A stretch of 64,000 nt of DNA from Orientallactaga sibirica (Eukaryota; Chordata; Mammalia; Rodentia; Dipodidae). The stretch's first letter is position 1. Each line of letters opens with the position of its first letter. The translations under genes and the position numbers were made by a program. Below are positions 55,072 through 64,000 of this stretch, piece after piece. The notes beneath the pieces are model-generated. The model saw only the letters and a program-made list of their open reading frames with translations, did no database searches and was not told where the DNA came from. The DNA is taken from assembly GCA_036365145.1 (NCBI GenBank), contig JAEOAD010002231.1, positions 1,426,001 to 1,490,000 on the forward strand, given 5' to 3'.

Positions 55072-56494
55072 ACCCATTATGAGATTTTTAAACAAATGAA
55101 TTTAGGGTTCAGAGCTGATTCTTCACAGCTGAAAGTAAAAACAAACCAACTCCCAACTGGAACCTGTCTTTTCTTTATTCTGTGATTGTTCTCAGCAGCG
55201 TGACAATGGGTGGCTGAGCAGTGGTGGTGAGCTTCCTTTCAGCCCTGGATCCCTTCTGTCTGTCTGATATGCCATGGCTTTCACATGGCCATGGCTGTTT
55301 TACCTTGGCCTACCCTCTGCTTTGCAAGAATACCAGGGAAGTGCTGTGCATTTCTCTGGAGAGCACGCCTGAAGATGCTTTATGTTTTGGCATTTTGACA
55401 GCAATAGAAGTTGACTTGAGCTTGGGGTGCCTGTGATCTGCAGCAAAACAGGATGTTTGGGTGAGCCTGGACTGTAGGCAGTGGGGTTGTGGTGGGATGG
55501 GTACTCCAACTTTGCTCCCCACTTCCCCCACCCCCACAATAATCCACTTTCTTTGTATGTGGGTTTGTTTTGGGACTTGTGAAAGGCTGGCTAAGTGCAC
55601 AGTTCCTTCACTGGAGCCCATGTGGCTTTTCTCCCCAGCTTATCTCACAGCCACACCTATGTTGCAGCCTTCACACACGTCTCATCTGTCTCTGTCAAAA
55701 CACTATATCTTAGACTGCCAGGTGAGGTGCAGAACTAAATCCACACGCTACCTTTCTTTGTATACACCTTTCTTGCCCTTTATGTCTTCCTCTAAAGCCT
55801 CCTTCCTCACTTCTCCTTCCTAGTTTTCAATAAGATGTTGAGAACAAATGGCAATGGGGCTAGCTAACATCTATAAGGTGACTGAGGAAGTGAATCAAAG
55901 TGAGAGAATCATGTTTTGCCACCATCTCTTGGTTTCTCCCTCCTGTCTCTCCTCAGGCAGGAGTCTTCCGAGCAGTTTAGTAGCCGAGTCTCTGGGTACA
56001 ATTAGCAGGCATTGCTTGCAAATATTAACGCAGGCCAGCAGGCTGGGAATCAGACTGATAATGCAACTCTTATGATGGTATCACAGATTAGATGCATTTG
56101 GGAAAAACCCAGTGGGAATGGAAGTGAAGTAGAGGCTGTCACAATGATCTGGGCCCATCTTACATGTGAAAGTTCTTCATTTGCTCTTGCAGGGTTCTAC
56201 TCAGACCACCACCAGCAATTTTTCCATCTTCCTTGGGTTATTTCATTTGTTATAGTCTGTGGGAATATGAGGGAGGGGGCATTTGATTAGCTCTCTGCAC
56301 TTGAAAATACTTCACGGAAATTACAGTGTTTATCTAATTTCAGCCAGCTGTTAGGTGATCTTCCTGCTGGATTTCCCATCATCCTTCCCACTGACTTAAT
56401 CAATGCTCAGTTTCATTGAAAGGCCACACGGTGAATTCTAAGAGCCCAAACAGATCTCAGAGACTTTAGGGTACTAACAGGGAGCACTGGCATG
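55072..56494 (+). other. LEF1: SINE-poor intronic block, part 1
   Basis: Unique sequence with no rodent SINE. The long ORFs at 55310-55823 lie on both strands and have no recognised domains. The stretch 56000-56440 looks clean and might be conserved; this is only an impression. Confidence 0.45.
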
Positions 56495-56635
56495 GAGCAA
56501 GTGAGCAGTTAATAAGGACTGGGAATTTTCTGTGCATTTCTTTGATCCTTACCATAAACATCAGACAGGTATTGTCTTCGCCACTTCCAGGTGAAGATGC
56601 AGAGCTTAGTACCTAAACAGAGGCTCTCCAAAGGA
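56495..56635 (-). repeat. MIR element fragment
   Basis: Antisense MIR-like: TTTCTTTGATCCTTACCAT, AACATCAGACAGGTATTGTC, TGAAGATGCAGAGCTTAG. Confidence 0.58.
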
Positions 56636-57599
56636 GAGACGGGCCGCCTGCAAGCGTCCTCCCTGAGCCTGGCCCCGAGCTGCTGCCGTGAGCCTCAGAA
56701 GGCCAACAGGCTAGTTCTAGGAGGATGAAGAACGAGCTAAAGACCTTTTGCAATTTTTGTTTCAGTAACACAAGTTCAGGCTCAAAGACAACGACCATCT
56801 TTTTAGCAGTCTTCCAGTCAGCAGTCTTAGGATCTTGTCACCCTGGATGGGCTGAAGCCGTTATACTGTAGAGGTTGTAAGTACCTTGAATAGATGACGT
56901 TTAAGAGAAATTCCAACTTCAGAGGAGCGAGGAGAAAATAATGAAACGTGTTAATTGTAGAAAAGCGTGGACGCATTGTGCTCCATGGCGCCCTCTGTCG
57001 CTGTACTAACAGCGCAGAGGAAAAACTGAATAATTGTGTTCTGTTGGGCAGGATGTTGATTTTTGTACCTGGAAAACTGTTTAGTCAGCACTGCCTCCTG
57101 CTCTCCTCCTCACCGCCCTCCCCATCAGCCCCCCCACCCCACCCCCCACGCCGAAGAAAAGCCTTTGCAGGGAGCAGTCCTTCTAATTCCTGAGCTCATT
57201 ACTTTCCCTTTCACACCCCTCCCCCTCTCGACTTTAAAAGTGATAATTGCTTGAAAGACTAGGAGAAAGTAATTTGTACTGGTACAGCTCCGGTGAACTT
57301 CAGAGTGCGTGTTCTCTGGCGGTGACTTCCATCTAATTGTGGGGCTGGGCAGATGTGCGGACTGTGGCATCTGCTCCTCTCCCCTTCCCTCGCCCCCCAA
57401 CACCAAGGGTCAGTAGCTTGGTGGTGATGGTGGCAAATAACCTTTTCTTGGTTTCCAAGAGTCTGTGTGAATGCAACAGGACACCATGGTTTAGCACCTC
57501 GGAGAATGCTTTGTATCCAGGACCCTGAGTGTTTGGGGTTTGTTTTCTAAATTAAAATGGATGTCAGTCTGTGGTGCTCAGGTTTAATGTGCATATACC
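56636..57599 (+). promoter_or_regulatory. LEF1: Candidate regulatory region in a SINE-poor block
   Basis: A unique tract free of SINEs containing a CTCF-like motif (56987-57001), TAATTGC and GATAATTGC homeodomain-type sequences and a pyrimidine-rich run of C blocks (57127-57148). It looks like non-coding regulatory sequence but nothing here proves it. Confidence 0.35.
56987..57001 (-). promoter_or_regulatory. CTCF-like motif in unique DNA
   Basis: GGCGCCCTCTGTCGC; its reverse complement contains CAGAGGGCGCC, the strong half of the CTCF consensus. The flanking half (CCA-type) is imperfect. Confidence 0.4.
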
Positions 57600-57795
57600 G
57601 TGGTTCTTGGCATTTCACATACACTTTTCTAAGTGGCTGGCAGGCTAATGCACTCATGCACTCCTCACATAATCCTTTGTGGTACCCCACTTCTAACTCC
57701 CCTTTTCCAAATTAGGGAACCAGGCACATAGCCATGGACTGACTTGCCTACCTATAAGGTGTAGCAGTCACATTCAAACCCAGCCAGTGTGGCTT
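57600..57795 (-). repeat. MIR element
   Basis: Antisense MIR: CTCCTCACATAATCCTTTGTG, ACTCCCCTTTTCCAAATTAGG, CACATAGCCATGG, GTCACATTCAAACCCAGCC. Confidence 0.72.
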
Positions 57796-59211
57796 ACCAT
57801 AGGGGAAGACAGACTGTCCCCTCTTGTTCTAGAAGCTTTTCTGGAAGATGCAGCTTCAGCAAACCAACATTTAGTTCTCCTCTGTTAATGGTGGAAATAA
57901 ACAGAGCTCCGAGGAGGCACCCATGGCTCCAGTGCAGAGTCCTAATGTGAGTGACTCTGCAAGGACCATCTCTCTCTTCTTGCCCTCCACTTAAGTGATT
58001 CTTCCGCACAGGTGCTCATTCAAATGCACCTAAAGACTGCTTGCCCACAGCAAGGAAGTAGTTGCTAGCCAATTTATCAAATTACTGCTTTGCCTGCCAA
58101 GCTCCTGTGTTAACAAAAGTACATCCCTAGGTAGAAATGCTGTGTTTTTACACATCCAAGTTTGTATGTTATCCTGGGCATTCAGGAGAGGCCTACTGAA
58201 CTCCTTCCTTGCCTGGTCTAGATTCAATCCTGTATTCCCGGCTACAGATAGAGGATGAAAAAACACATAGAAGTCAACTCTAATTATGTGTAAGATCTTC
58301 GCTGCAGATTCTTTATAATATCATTAAAGAGGATTAACAGTGGTAGCAGCGCCAGGGAGGAAGGAGAGGGAGAAGCTTGTGGCACTACCAGAAGGGCCTG
58401 TTGGCTTGTTTCCTGATTATTTCTAAACCTCATGGTTAACTGTTGATCCTAACCCAGGTGACTGTACCTTCTAAGTAAAGGACTGGAGAAGCTGACAATT
58501 TGTGTTAGTGCCTCTGGAGATCCTGTCCACCACATGGACAGACGTGTCAGGGTATCAGCCAGCAGCTGACTGCTTAAAAGCACTTGCATTTTGATGCCAG
58601 TGTCCCCAGTCCTAAGGCTGCTGGGCACCTCCCACCTTTTTTATATAATTTATTTTACACATACGGAATAGAACCAGGAGTTTATCCACAGCATGCTTTA
58701 ATTTGGATGGGAAAAACTGAGTCCAGAAGAAATATCATTAGTGCTCTGCCTCTTAGCCAGGCCAGGTTACAAAGAGAAAGGGTTTCCAGTGAGTGAGTAA
58801 GTGAGTCAAATCTAGAAGAAGCCGAAAGTAAGAAAGGTGCTGTGACTGATTGCACTTGAGGTGGCACATCACCAGCTCAAGGACATGCTGGTCACAGCCA
58901 TCCTTTGTAGCACCCCCAAAGGCTGATATGGAAAACCTGAGCAATGGGGAGGAAACCTTGGGGCCCTGGCACATGGGTACAAAGCATGTGGAAGCCGAGG
59001 TTCCTTCCCACTGTATTCTTTCCAAAGCATTCCGAGGCTCTGAGGTGGGAGCCTCCATCTCTCTCTTGAACTTAAGATGACTCTCAAGCCCTGGCTAGAA
59101 TTCTTTACCTCTCCCCACCCGTCTGCCCAATCTCGTGTCTCTTCCCACTGAACTGTCCTGGTTAGCCATTTTTAACTCCAAGGGTCTCAATTGCATTGTT
59201 GTGAGGTTTTT
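57796..59211 (+). other. LEF1: SINE-poor intronic block, part 2
   Basis: Unique sequence; no repeats recognised. ORFs at 58584-59087 overlap on both strands without known domains. Confidence 0.45.
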
Positions 59212-59374
59212 TTGTTACTTTATTTTATTATTTTTTTTGAGGTAGGGTCTCACTCTGGTCCAGGCTGAGCTGGAATTAACTATGTAGTCTCAGGGTGGCC
59301 TCAAACTCATGGTGATCCTCCTACCTCTGTCTCCCGAGTGCTGGGATTAAAGGCGTGCACCACCACGCCTGGCT
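59212..59374 (-). repeat. B1 SINE, first of a tandem pair
   Basis: Complete antisense B1 ending CACCACGCCTGGCT, one of the least diverged copies here. Confidence 0.95.
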
Positions 59375-59563
59375 TGTTTTTTTTTTTTTTGTTGTTGTTG
59401 TTGTTTTTTGTTTTTTTGGTTTTGCAAGGTAGGGTCTCACTCTGGTCCAGGCTGACCTGGAATTAATTATGTAGTCTCAGGGGTGGCCTTGAATTCTCAG
59501 TGATCCTCCTACCTCTGCCTCCCGAGTGCTGGGATTAAAGATGTTCGCCACCACGCCCAACTT
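59375..59563 (-). repeat. B1 SINE, second of a tandem pair
   Basis: Antisense B1 with a T(n)(GTT)n tail (59375-59418), directly abutting the head of the previous B1. Both are in the same orientation. Confidence 0.95.
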
Positions 59564-59574
59564 GTTTATTTTTT

Positions 59575-59915
59575 TTGCATGTGTGTGTGTGATGTGTGCA
59601 CATGTATGTGCAGATGCACACACCTTACACACACGTGTGGAGGCCAGGGGAGAACATTGAGTGCCCCCCCCCATTTCTTATGCACATGTTTCCTTGAAAC
59701 AGAGTCTCAAATGGATTCTGGAGATTGCTATTTTCACAAGCCCTAGGGGTTCTCCTGTCTACACCACCCCCCACAGAACCAAGATCATATGTGTGCATGG
59801 CCATGCCCATGTGTTAACGTGGGTGATGGGAAATTGACTGCAGGTCTCAATCCCCTTTTGTTCCTCACGCTTCTGTGAGAAGTGCTCTTACCTGCTGAGT
59901 CCTCTCTTCAGCCCC
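59575..59915 (-). repeat. B4-like composite SINE
   Basis: Antisense: TGTGTGTG-rich end, GTGGAGGCCAGGGGAGAACA, a degenerate B1-like middle, and an ID-like end CTGCTGAGTCCTCTCTTCAGCCCC. Confidence 0.72.
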
Positions 59916-60134
59916 TGACTCTGCACTGACAGTCTGGCTTCCGTGGAAGCTCTTGGCTCCTACCTTAAGAACCATCATGTGGTCGTTGTCCCCACAGATG
60001 TGCCTATGCAACCACAGGGACAGTGGCAGTGAAGGGCAGCAGGGGTGGGGGTGGAGGGTGGTGGTAAGGAGTGGAGCTGGACTATTAGACTCCATGCTAG
60101 GAGGGATAAATTCCCTTCAGTGAACCTAAACCAT

Positions 60135-60250
60135 GTCCTAGGTGGATATTGTGGTGTATTCTGTAATCCCAGCGGGATGAGGCGGGAGGATCAAAGGTTC
60201 AAGACCAGCCAAGGCTATATAATGAAAGCCTATCTCAAAAAGAAAAAATA
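60135..60250 (+). repeat. Old B1 monomer
   Basis: Sense: CTAGGTGGATATTGTGGTGT, CTGTAATCCCAGCGGGATGA, GGCGGGAGGATCAAAGG, CTATCTCAAAAAG. Short, old B1/PB1 type, followed immediately by a B2-like SINE. Confidence 0.75.
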
Positions 60251-60258
60251 AATAAAAA

Positions 60259-60483
60259 AGAGGGCTAGAGAGATGGCTCAGCAGTTAAGGCCTTTGCCTT
60301 CAGAGCCTAACAACCTGAGTTTGATTCCCCGGTACCCACATAAGGCCAGATGCACAATGTGGCACATGCAATGGAGTTTGTGTACAGTAGCTGGAGGCCC
60401 TGGTGCACCCATTCTCTCTGTGTCTCTTCTATCTCTCTCTCTCTGCTTGCAAATAAATAAATAAAAATATATTTAAAAATAAA
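60259..60483 (+). repeat. B2-like tRNA-derived SINE
   Basis: Sense copy; head AGAGGGCTAGAGAGATGGCT, tail GCAAATAAATAAATAAAAAT. Confidence 0.93.
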
Positions 60484-61224
60484 AAGTTCTTAGACTGCAA
60501 GTGTGTACATGTGTGCATATGAACATAATCTCTTGCCTGACAATGGCCTAGGGGAAATATTAGGAAGAAACAAAGATTTGTCCAACTTTAGCGGCCTTCA
60601 TAATAAAATTCAAAGTATTCAATTTCTTTTAGGTACACGGCATTCACATAGCATGCCAGTTTGCCTTTTAAAAAAAATCAAGTAAAACCCTTTCTATGAT
60701 TACAAGGCTAATATGTCATGTTCTAAGGAGAAATAATGGAAGATACATCAAAACACTGTCGACAGAATCCACTGGTAGCGTTAATAAGTTCACAGTGTGC
60801 CGGACATTTCAGGGCATTTTATTTCTAAGCCTTTTCCTCTTGTCCTCTCTTTATGAAGGTTCATTTTTTCCCTGTAGCTAAGTCTGTTAAATCTGTGCTC
60901 TTCTAGAAAGCCCTGTTCCTTCCCTATGTGAATACACCTTATCACATTAGCTTGCAGAGGTCAGTGGCCCCCCTTTCTCCCGAGATACGGGTCTGTACCC
61001 TCTGTGGAGCGGAAGTGATGAAGGCCAGAGTGAAAAATGGCTAGAGGTCCCAGCAGCCCTTCCTGTGACCAACAGGCCTCTCTGTCTTAAGAGCTGCACA
61101 GGTAAGAGGGTTTGCTGATCTCTCTAGTCAGGTTCAGGTGACCAGCCACAGGTGATGTCTGAGTGGCATGCTGCTGGCTGATTTCTTGCTCCTCCCTCTG
61201 TGTTCTTCTGTGTTCTTCTCTTCT
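60484..61224 (+). other. Intronic sequence without recognised elements
   Basis: Unique DNA; a short TTCTTCTGTG duplication at 61200-61220 precedes the next element. Confidence 0.4.
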
Positions 61225-61226
61225 TG

Positions 61227-61440
61227 GAGGTACTGGGGATTGAATCATGGACAAAGTACCTACCACTTAGCTACATCCCCAGCTCCCCCCCCCTTTTTTA
61301 TTTTGGGATAGGGTCTCACTAAGTTGCCCACGCTGGCCCTGAGCATACTCTGTAGCTCAAGAAGGCCTTTAATTTATGCTCTTCCTGCCTCAGCCGCTAG
61401 AGTAGCTGGGATTTACAGGTCTATACTACCACGCCTGGCT
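61227..61440 (-). repeat. B1-dID dimeric SINE
   Basis: Antisense: the ID unit comes first (GGAGGTACTGGGGATTGAAT ... TACATCCCCAGCTCC, 61227-61286). After a C/T-rich linker comes the B1 unit (GGGATAGGGTCTCACTAAGTT ... CTACCACGCCTGGCT). This is the second B1-dID dimer of the window and mirrors the one at 9316-9576. Confidence 0.82.
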
Positions 61441-61445
61441 AATGT

Positions 61446-61690
61446 CATTTGTTTTATTTCATTTCATTTCATTTCATTTCATTTTTTTGAGAGAGAGACA
61501 GAGAGAATGGGTGCGCACCTCTCAGCCACCTTGAATGAACTCCAGACTTGTGTGCCCCCTTGTGAGCATGTGCAACATTGCGCACTCACATCACTTTTGC
61601 GTCTGGCTAAACATGGGACCTGGAGATCAAATGGGTGTTCTTAGGCTTCACAGGCAGGCGCCTTAACTGCTAAGCCATCTCTCCAGCCCT
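61446..61690 (-). repeat. B2-like SINE, long subfamily, with (ATTTC)n tail
   Basis: Antisense copy whose tail has become an (ATTTC)n pentamer array (61456-61482). It carries the longer body (CCCCCTTGTGAGCATGTGC and GCGCACTCACATCAC) and an ACCTGGAGATCAAATGGG head variant. Confidence 0.92.
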
Positions 61691-62783
61691 GTCATTTATT
61701 CTGAAATATTTTTATCAGCTTGATTGGGTTTAGAAAAATAAGTTTGCATTTCTGCAACTAAACTTGGAAACTTGTCCGTCGTGTATTATGGAGCTACAAG
61801 GTGGCCTACAACTGGAGGTCTCCCTTGGAGTTGGGCCATTGGTAGCCTAGTGATCTCACACAAATCACACCCACACACCCGCATACCCAGGCTGTCTGCA
61901 CGTCTAGCCCATCTCTTCTGCCTGCCCAGTGGCAGTCCCATTTGTAACTATTCCCATTGTCCTCTCTGCTCATTACCCCTACCTGGACTTCCTGATTACC
62001 TGTTTTGCCTCTGACATTCCAGATTATCAACATTGCAAATCTGACTTCTCTCCCTTCGTGGACAGTGAGTTCCTTGAGAATGTCAGGGAGTCTTTGCTCA
62101 CATTCACCCCTCCCTTCCTTCCTGGCACAGCCCTAATGTTAAGACATGTGAAGTGTTTGATTATATGTTCGTTGAGTTAGATAGACTCAAATGCTGCCGA
62201 TTAGACAGTGTCATCTCTCTCCGCTGAAGCAGGGCTCAATGCTGAGCATTTGTGATTGAGTCAGGTTACAGCTTGGCAACATCCCAGTGCAGGGCTAGCA
62301 TCTGACTGCCTGGCTCCCCTGCTCCCACTCCTTGGCAGATGGAAGGTCAGCAGTCAAAATGCCCATCTCCCTCTAGCTCTAAAATTCTCACTAATGAAGT
62401 GCTTTGCACTTGTTTGCTTTGAAATGGCAGTGCTTCCTCTTTCAAAGGAGACATGTGGGTGTTTCATCCCACGTCCATAGACCATCATGCATATTCCCTG
62501 GGACAGGAGGCTGACAAGAGCCCTGAAGAGACTTCTGATTACAGAAGGGACCGTAGCCATGCCTCTAATGGGAGAAGATAGCTGGCACCTCTAGAAAAAC
62601 GAGAAGACATACAACTTTCATTCCTATCCCTGAAAGTCATGCTCTATGGTATCATTGAAACAGTTTTGAAACTGCTTAAGAAGTACAGTTTCCTGAAATT
62701 CCTAGAGGGTGGCTTTTAAAACATTTTATTATAGCTCCTTGGTCTTCTTCATGGGTAGATATGTGGCTTTATCATACACTTTC
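61691..62783 (+). other. Intronic sequence without recognised elements
   Basis: About 1.1 kb of unique sequence. No repeat or exon recognised. Confidence 0.45.
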
Positions 62784-63046
62784 AGTTTTTTTTTTTGGAG
62801 AGAGTCAGAGAGAGAGAGAGAAAGAGAGTCAGAGAGAGAGAAAGAGAGACAGGTAGAGAATGGGCATACCAGCAGCCTCTCAGCTGCCATGAACAAACTC
62901 CAGACGCGTGCGCTCCCTTGTGGGCAAGTGTGGTATTACACCCTTGCATCACTGCGTCTGGCTAAATGTGGGACCTGGAGAATTGAATGGGCGTTCTTAG
63001 GCTTAGGAGGCAGGCGCCTTAACCCTTAAGCCATCTCTCCAGCCCA
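62784..63046 (-). repeat. B2-like SINE, long subfamily
   Basis: Antisense copy, longest of the window: a GAGAGTCAGAGAGAGAGAAA-type region that is itself duplicated, the long body (GCTCCCTTGTGGGCAAGTG, TTGCATCACTGCG) and head end TTAAGCCATCTCTCCAGCCC. Confidence 0.93.
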
Positions 63047-63589
63047 AGTTTCAGTTTTTAAAATGCTCTGTTCTTAAGTGTGGGGCAAACAAATCATAGT
63101 TCTACACCTTCAGTTACTTATGCACAGTTTCCAGGTTACTGATGACCACTCTCCACCTGGCCTGATGACAGGCCAAGCAGTGTGACCCTCAGGCAGCCTG
63201 GGCTCACAGTCTTCAAATTGTGCTCCCCTAGCACCCATGGCATATACAAGCTAGGAGGACAGTGCTGGGTCCCTGGAGGCTGGCACACATCCTGTCCTTC
63301 AGTAGATGCAGGGGTCCTTGAATGGCACCCCTAGATCTCTATTGTCAGAGTACATGGAGGAGCAAAGATAACTGGCAACAACCTTTGTGCCATCTTTGCA
63401 ACATAGGCCCAGGAAGTGAGGGATGTACTTCATGTCACAATGTGTGGGCCATCCATGTCCCTAAACACACACAGTACTCAATGCTTTTGCTCTGACTTGA
63501 ACTTTCATTATGCAGGACTCCAGTTGTAGCCTGCTGAGAGTCCCGTCATCGCTGCATGTACCATCACAAGATTCAAAGATGCAATACAC
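63047..63589 (+). other. Intronic sequence without recognised elements
   Basis: Unique sequence up to the ATAC microsatellite. Confidence 0.4.
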
Positions 63590-63670
63590 ATATACATGCA
63601 TATGTGTGAATGTATGTGTGTGTATACATACATACATACATACATATACATACATACATACATACATAAA
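63590..63670. repeat. (ATAC)n microsatellite
   Basis: TACATACA units, interrupted by TGTGTG, with the main array at 63625-63668. Confidence 0.94.
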
Positions 63671-63767
63671 AACACACACAGGGTAAGATTTCACTTGATT
63701 TGCCTTACAAATACCATAAAGTTAGCCTTCATTTAGCCCCTATCTGTTTTTATGCTTTTAGTATCTT

Positions 63768-63773
63768 TCTTTT

Positions 63774-63809
<36 letters not shown>

Positions 63810-63970
63810 TATTTATTTATTTATTTATTTATTTTGAGATAGGGTTTCTCAGCTCAGGCTGACCTGGAATTCACTCTGTAGTCTCAGGGTGGCCTTGAAC
63901 TCATGGCGATCTTCCTACCTCTGCCTCCCGAGTGCTAGGATTAAAGGCATTGCACCACCAAATCCAGCTA
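63768..63970 (-). repeat. B1 SINE with (TTTC)n(TTTA)n tail
   Basis: Antisense B1 (63835-63970) whose tail has become (TTTC)n at 63768-63810 followed by (TTTA)n at 63810-63832. Confidence 0.95.
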
Positions 63971-64000
63971 GTCTCTTTAGATTCCAATATAGTGGCCATA

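Noticed and set aside
3346..64000. LEF1 exon 4 and later exons
   Set aside because: I looked for the expected S-N-K-V-P-V-V-Q coding start and for HMG-box coding sequence on the + strand and found neither.
1..64000. Endogenous retrovirus LTRs or viral genes
   Set aside because: I saw no LTR pair, primer-binding site or gag/pol/env-like reading frame anywhere in the window.

Overview
This is mammalian, specifically rodent, genomic DNA with no prokaryotic gene content. Two exons of the HMG-box Wnt effector LEF1 are the only protein-coding segments I can support. They are exon 2 (1829-1895) and exon 3 (3212-3345), both on the + strand, in compatible reading phase and with consensus GT/AG borders. 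Exon 1, with the beta-catenin-binding N terminus, is not present and must lie upstream of base 1. Exon 4, whose expected start encodes S-N-K-V-P, was not found, so everything from 3346 to 64000 appears to be the 5' part of the very large LEF1 intron 3.

The rodent assignment rests on the repeats. These are 7SL-derived B1 monomers, a very abundant B2-like tRNA-derived SINE, ID-type elements, B1-dID dimers and B4/RSINE-like composites. The B2-like SINE has a B2-type head but a distinctive body and a pyrimidine-rich CT plus AAATAAAT tail, and the B1 copies have a distinctive body. Together these look like a jerboa-type (Dipodoidea, e.g. Jaculus) genome rather than mouse, rat or hamster. That species call is from memory and tentative; 'rodent' is firm.

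Layout: 1-560 is a CpG-rich tract (tail of the promoter CpG island running into intron 1) with two identical palindromic E-boxes. 561-1828 is intron 1. 1829-3345 holds exon 2, intron 2 and exon 3; intron 2 is where the published second LEF1 promoter (P2, for the dominant-negative short isoform) is expected, and it contains a CCAAT/TATA-like arrangement. 3346-7391 is intron with only one ID fossil. 7392-22900 is SINE-dense intron. 22904-30269 has no B1 or B2-like SINE (one L1 fossil, one MIR) and is the best candidate for constrained regulatory DNA, including an inverted pair of TCF/LEF motifs at 26716-26733. 30270-55071 is again SINE-dense, with nested insertions, an L1 split by a SINE and older MIR and DNA-transposon fossils. 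55072-59211 is a second SINE-poor block with a CTCF-like motif. 59212-64000 returns to dense SINEs and microsatellites.

I see no undescribed gene system. The points most worth checking are regulatory or repeat-related: the P2 candidate, the exon 3 T-L-S substitution, the SINE-free intronic block with paired TCF/LEF sites, and CTCF-like motifs carried by a longer subfamily of the B2-like SINE. Motif and repeat calls were made by eye, and repeat borders are good to roughly 10 bases.
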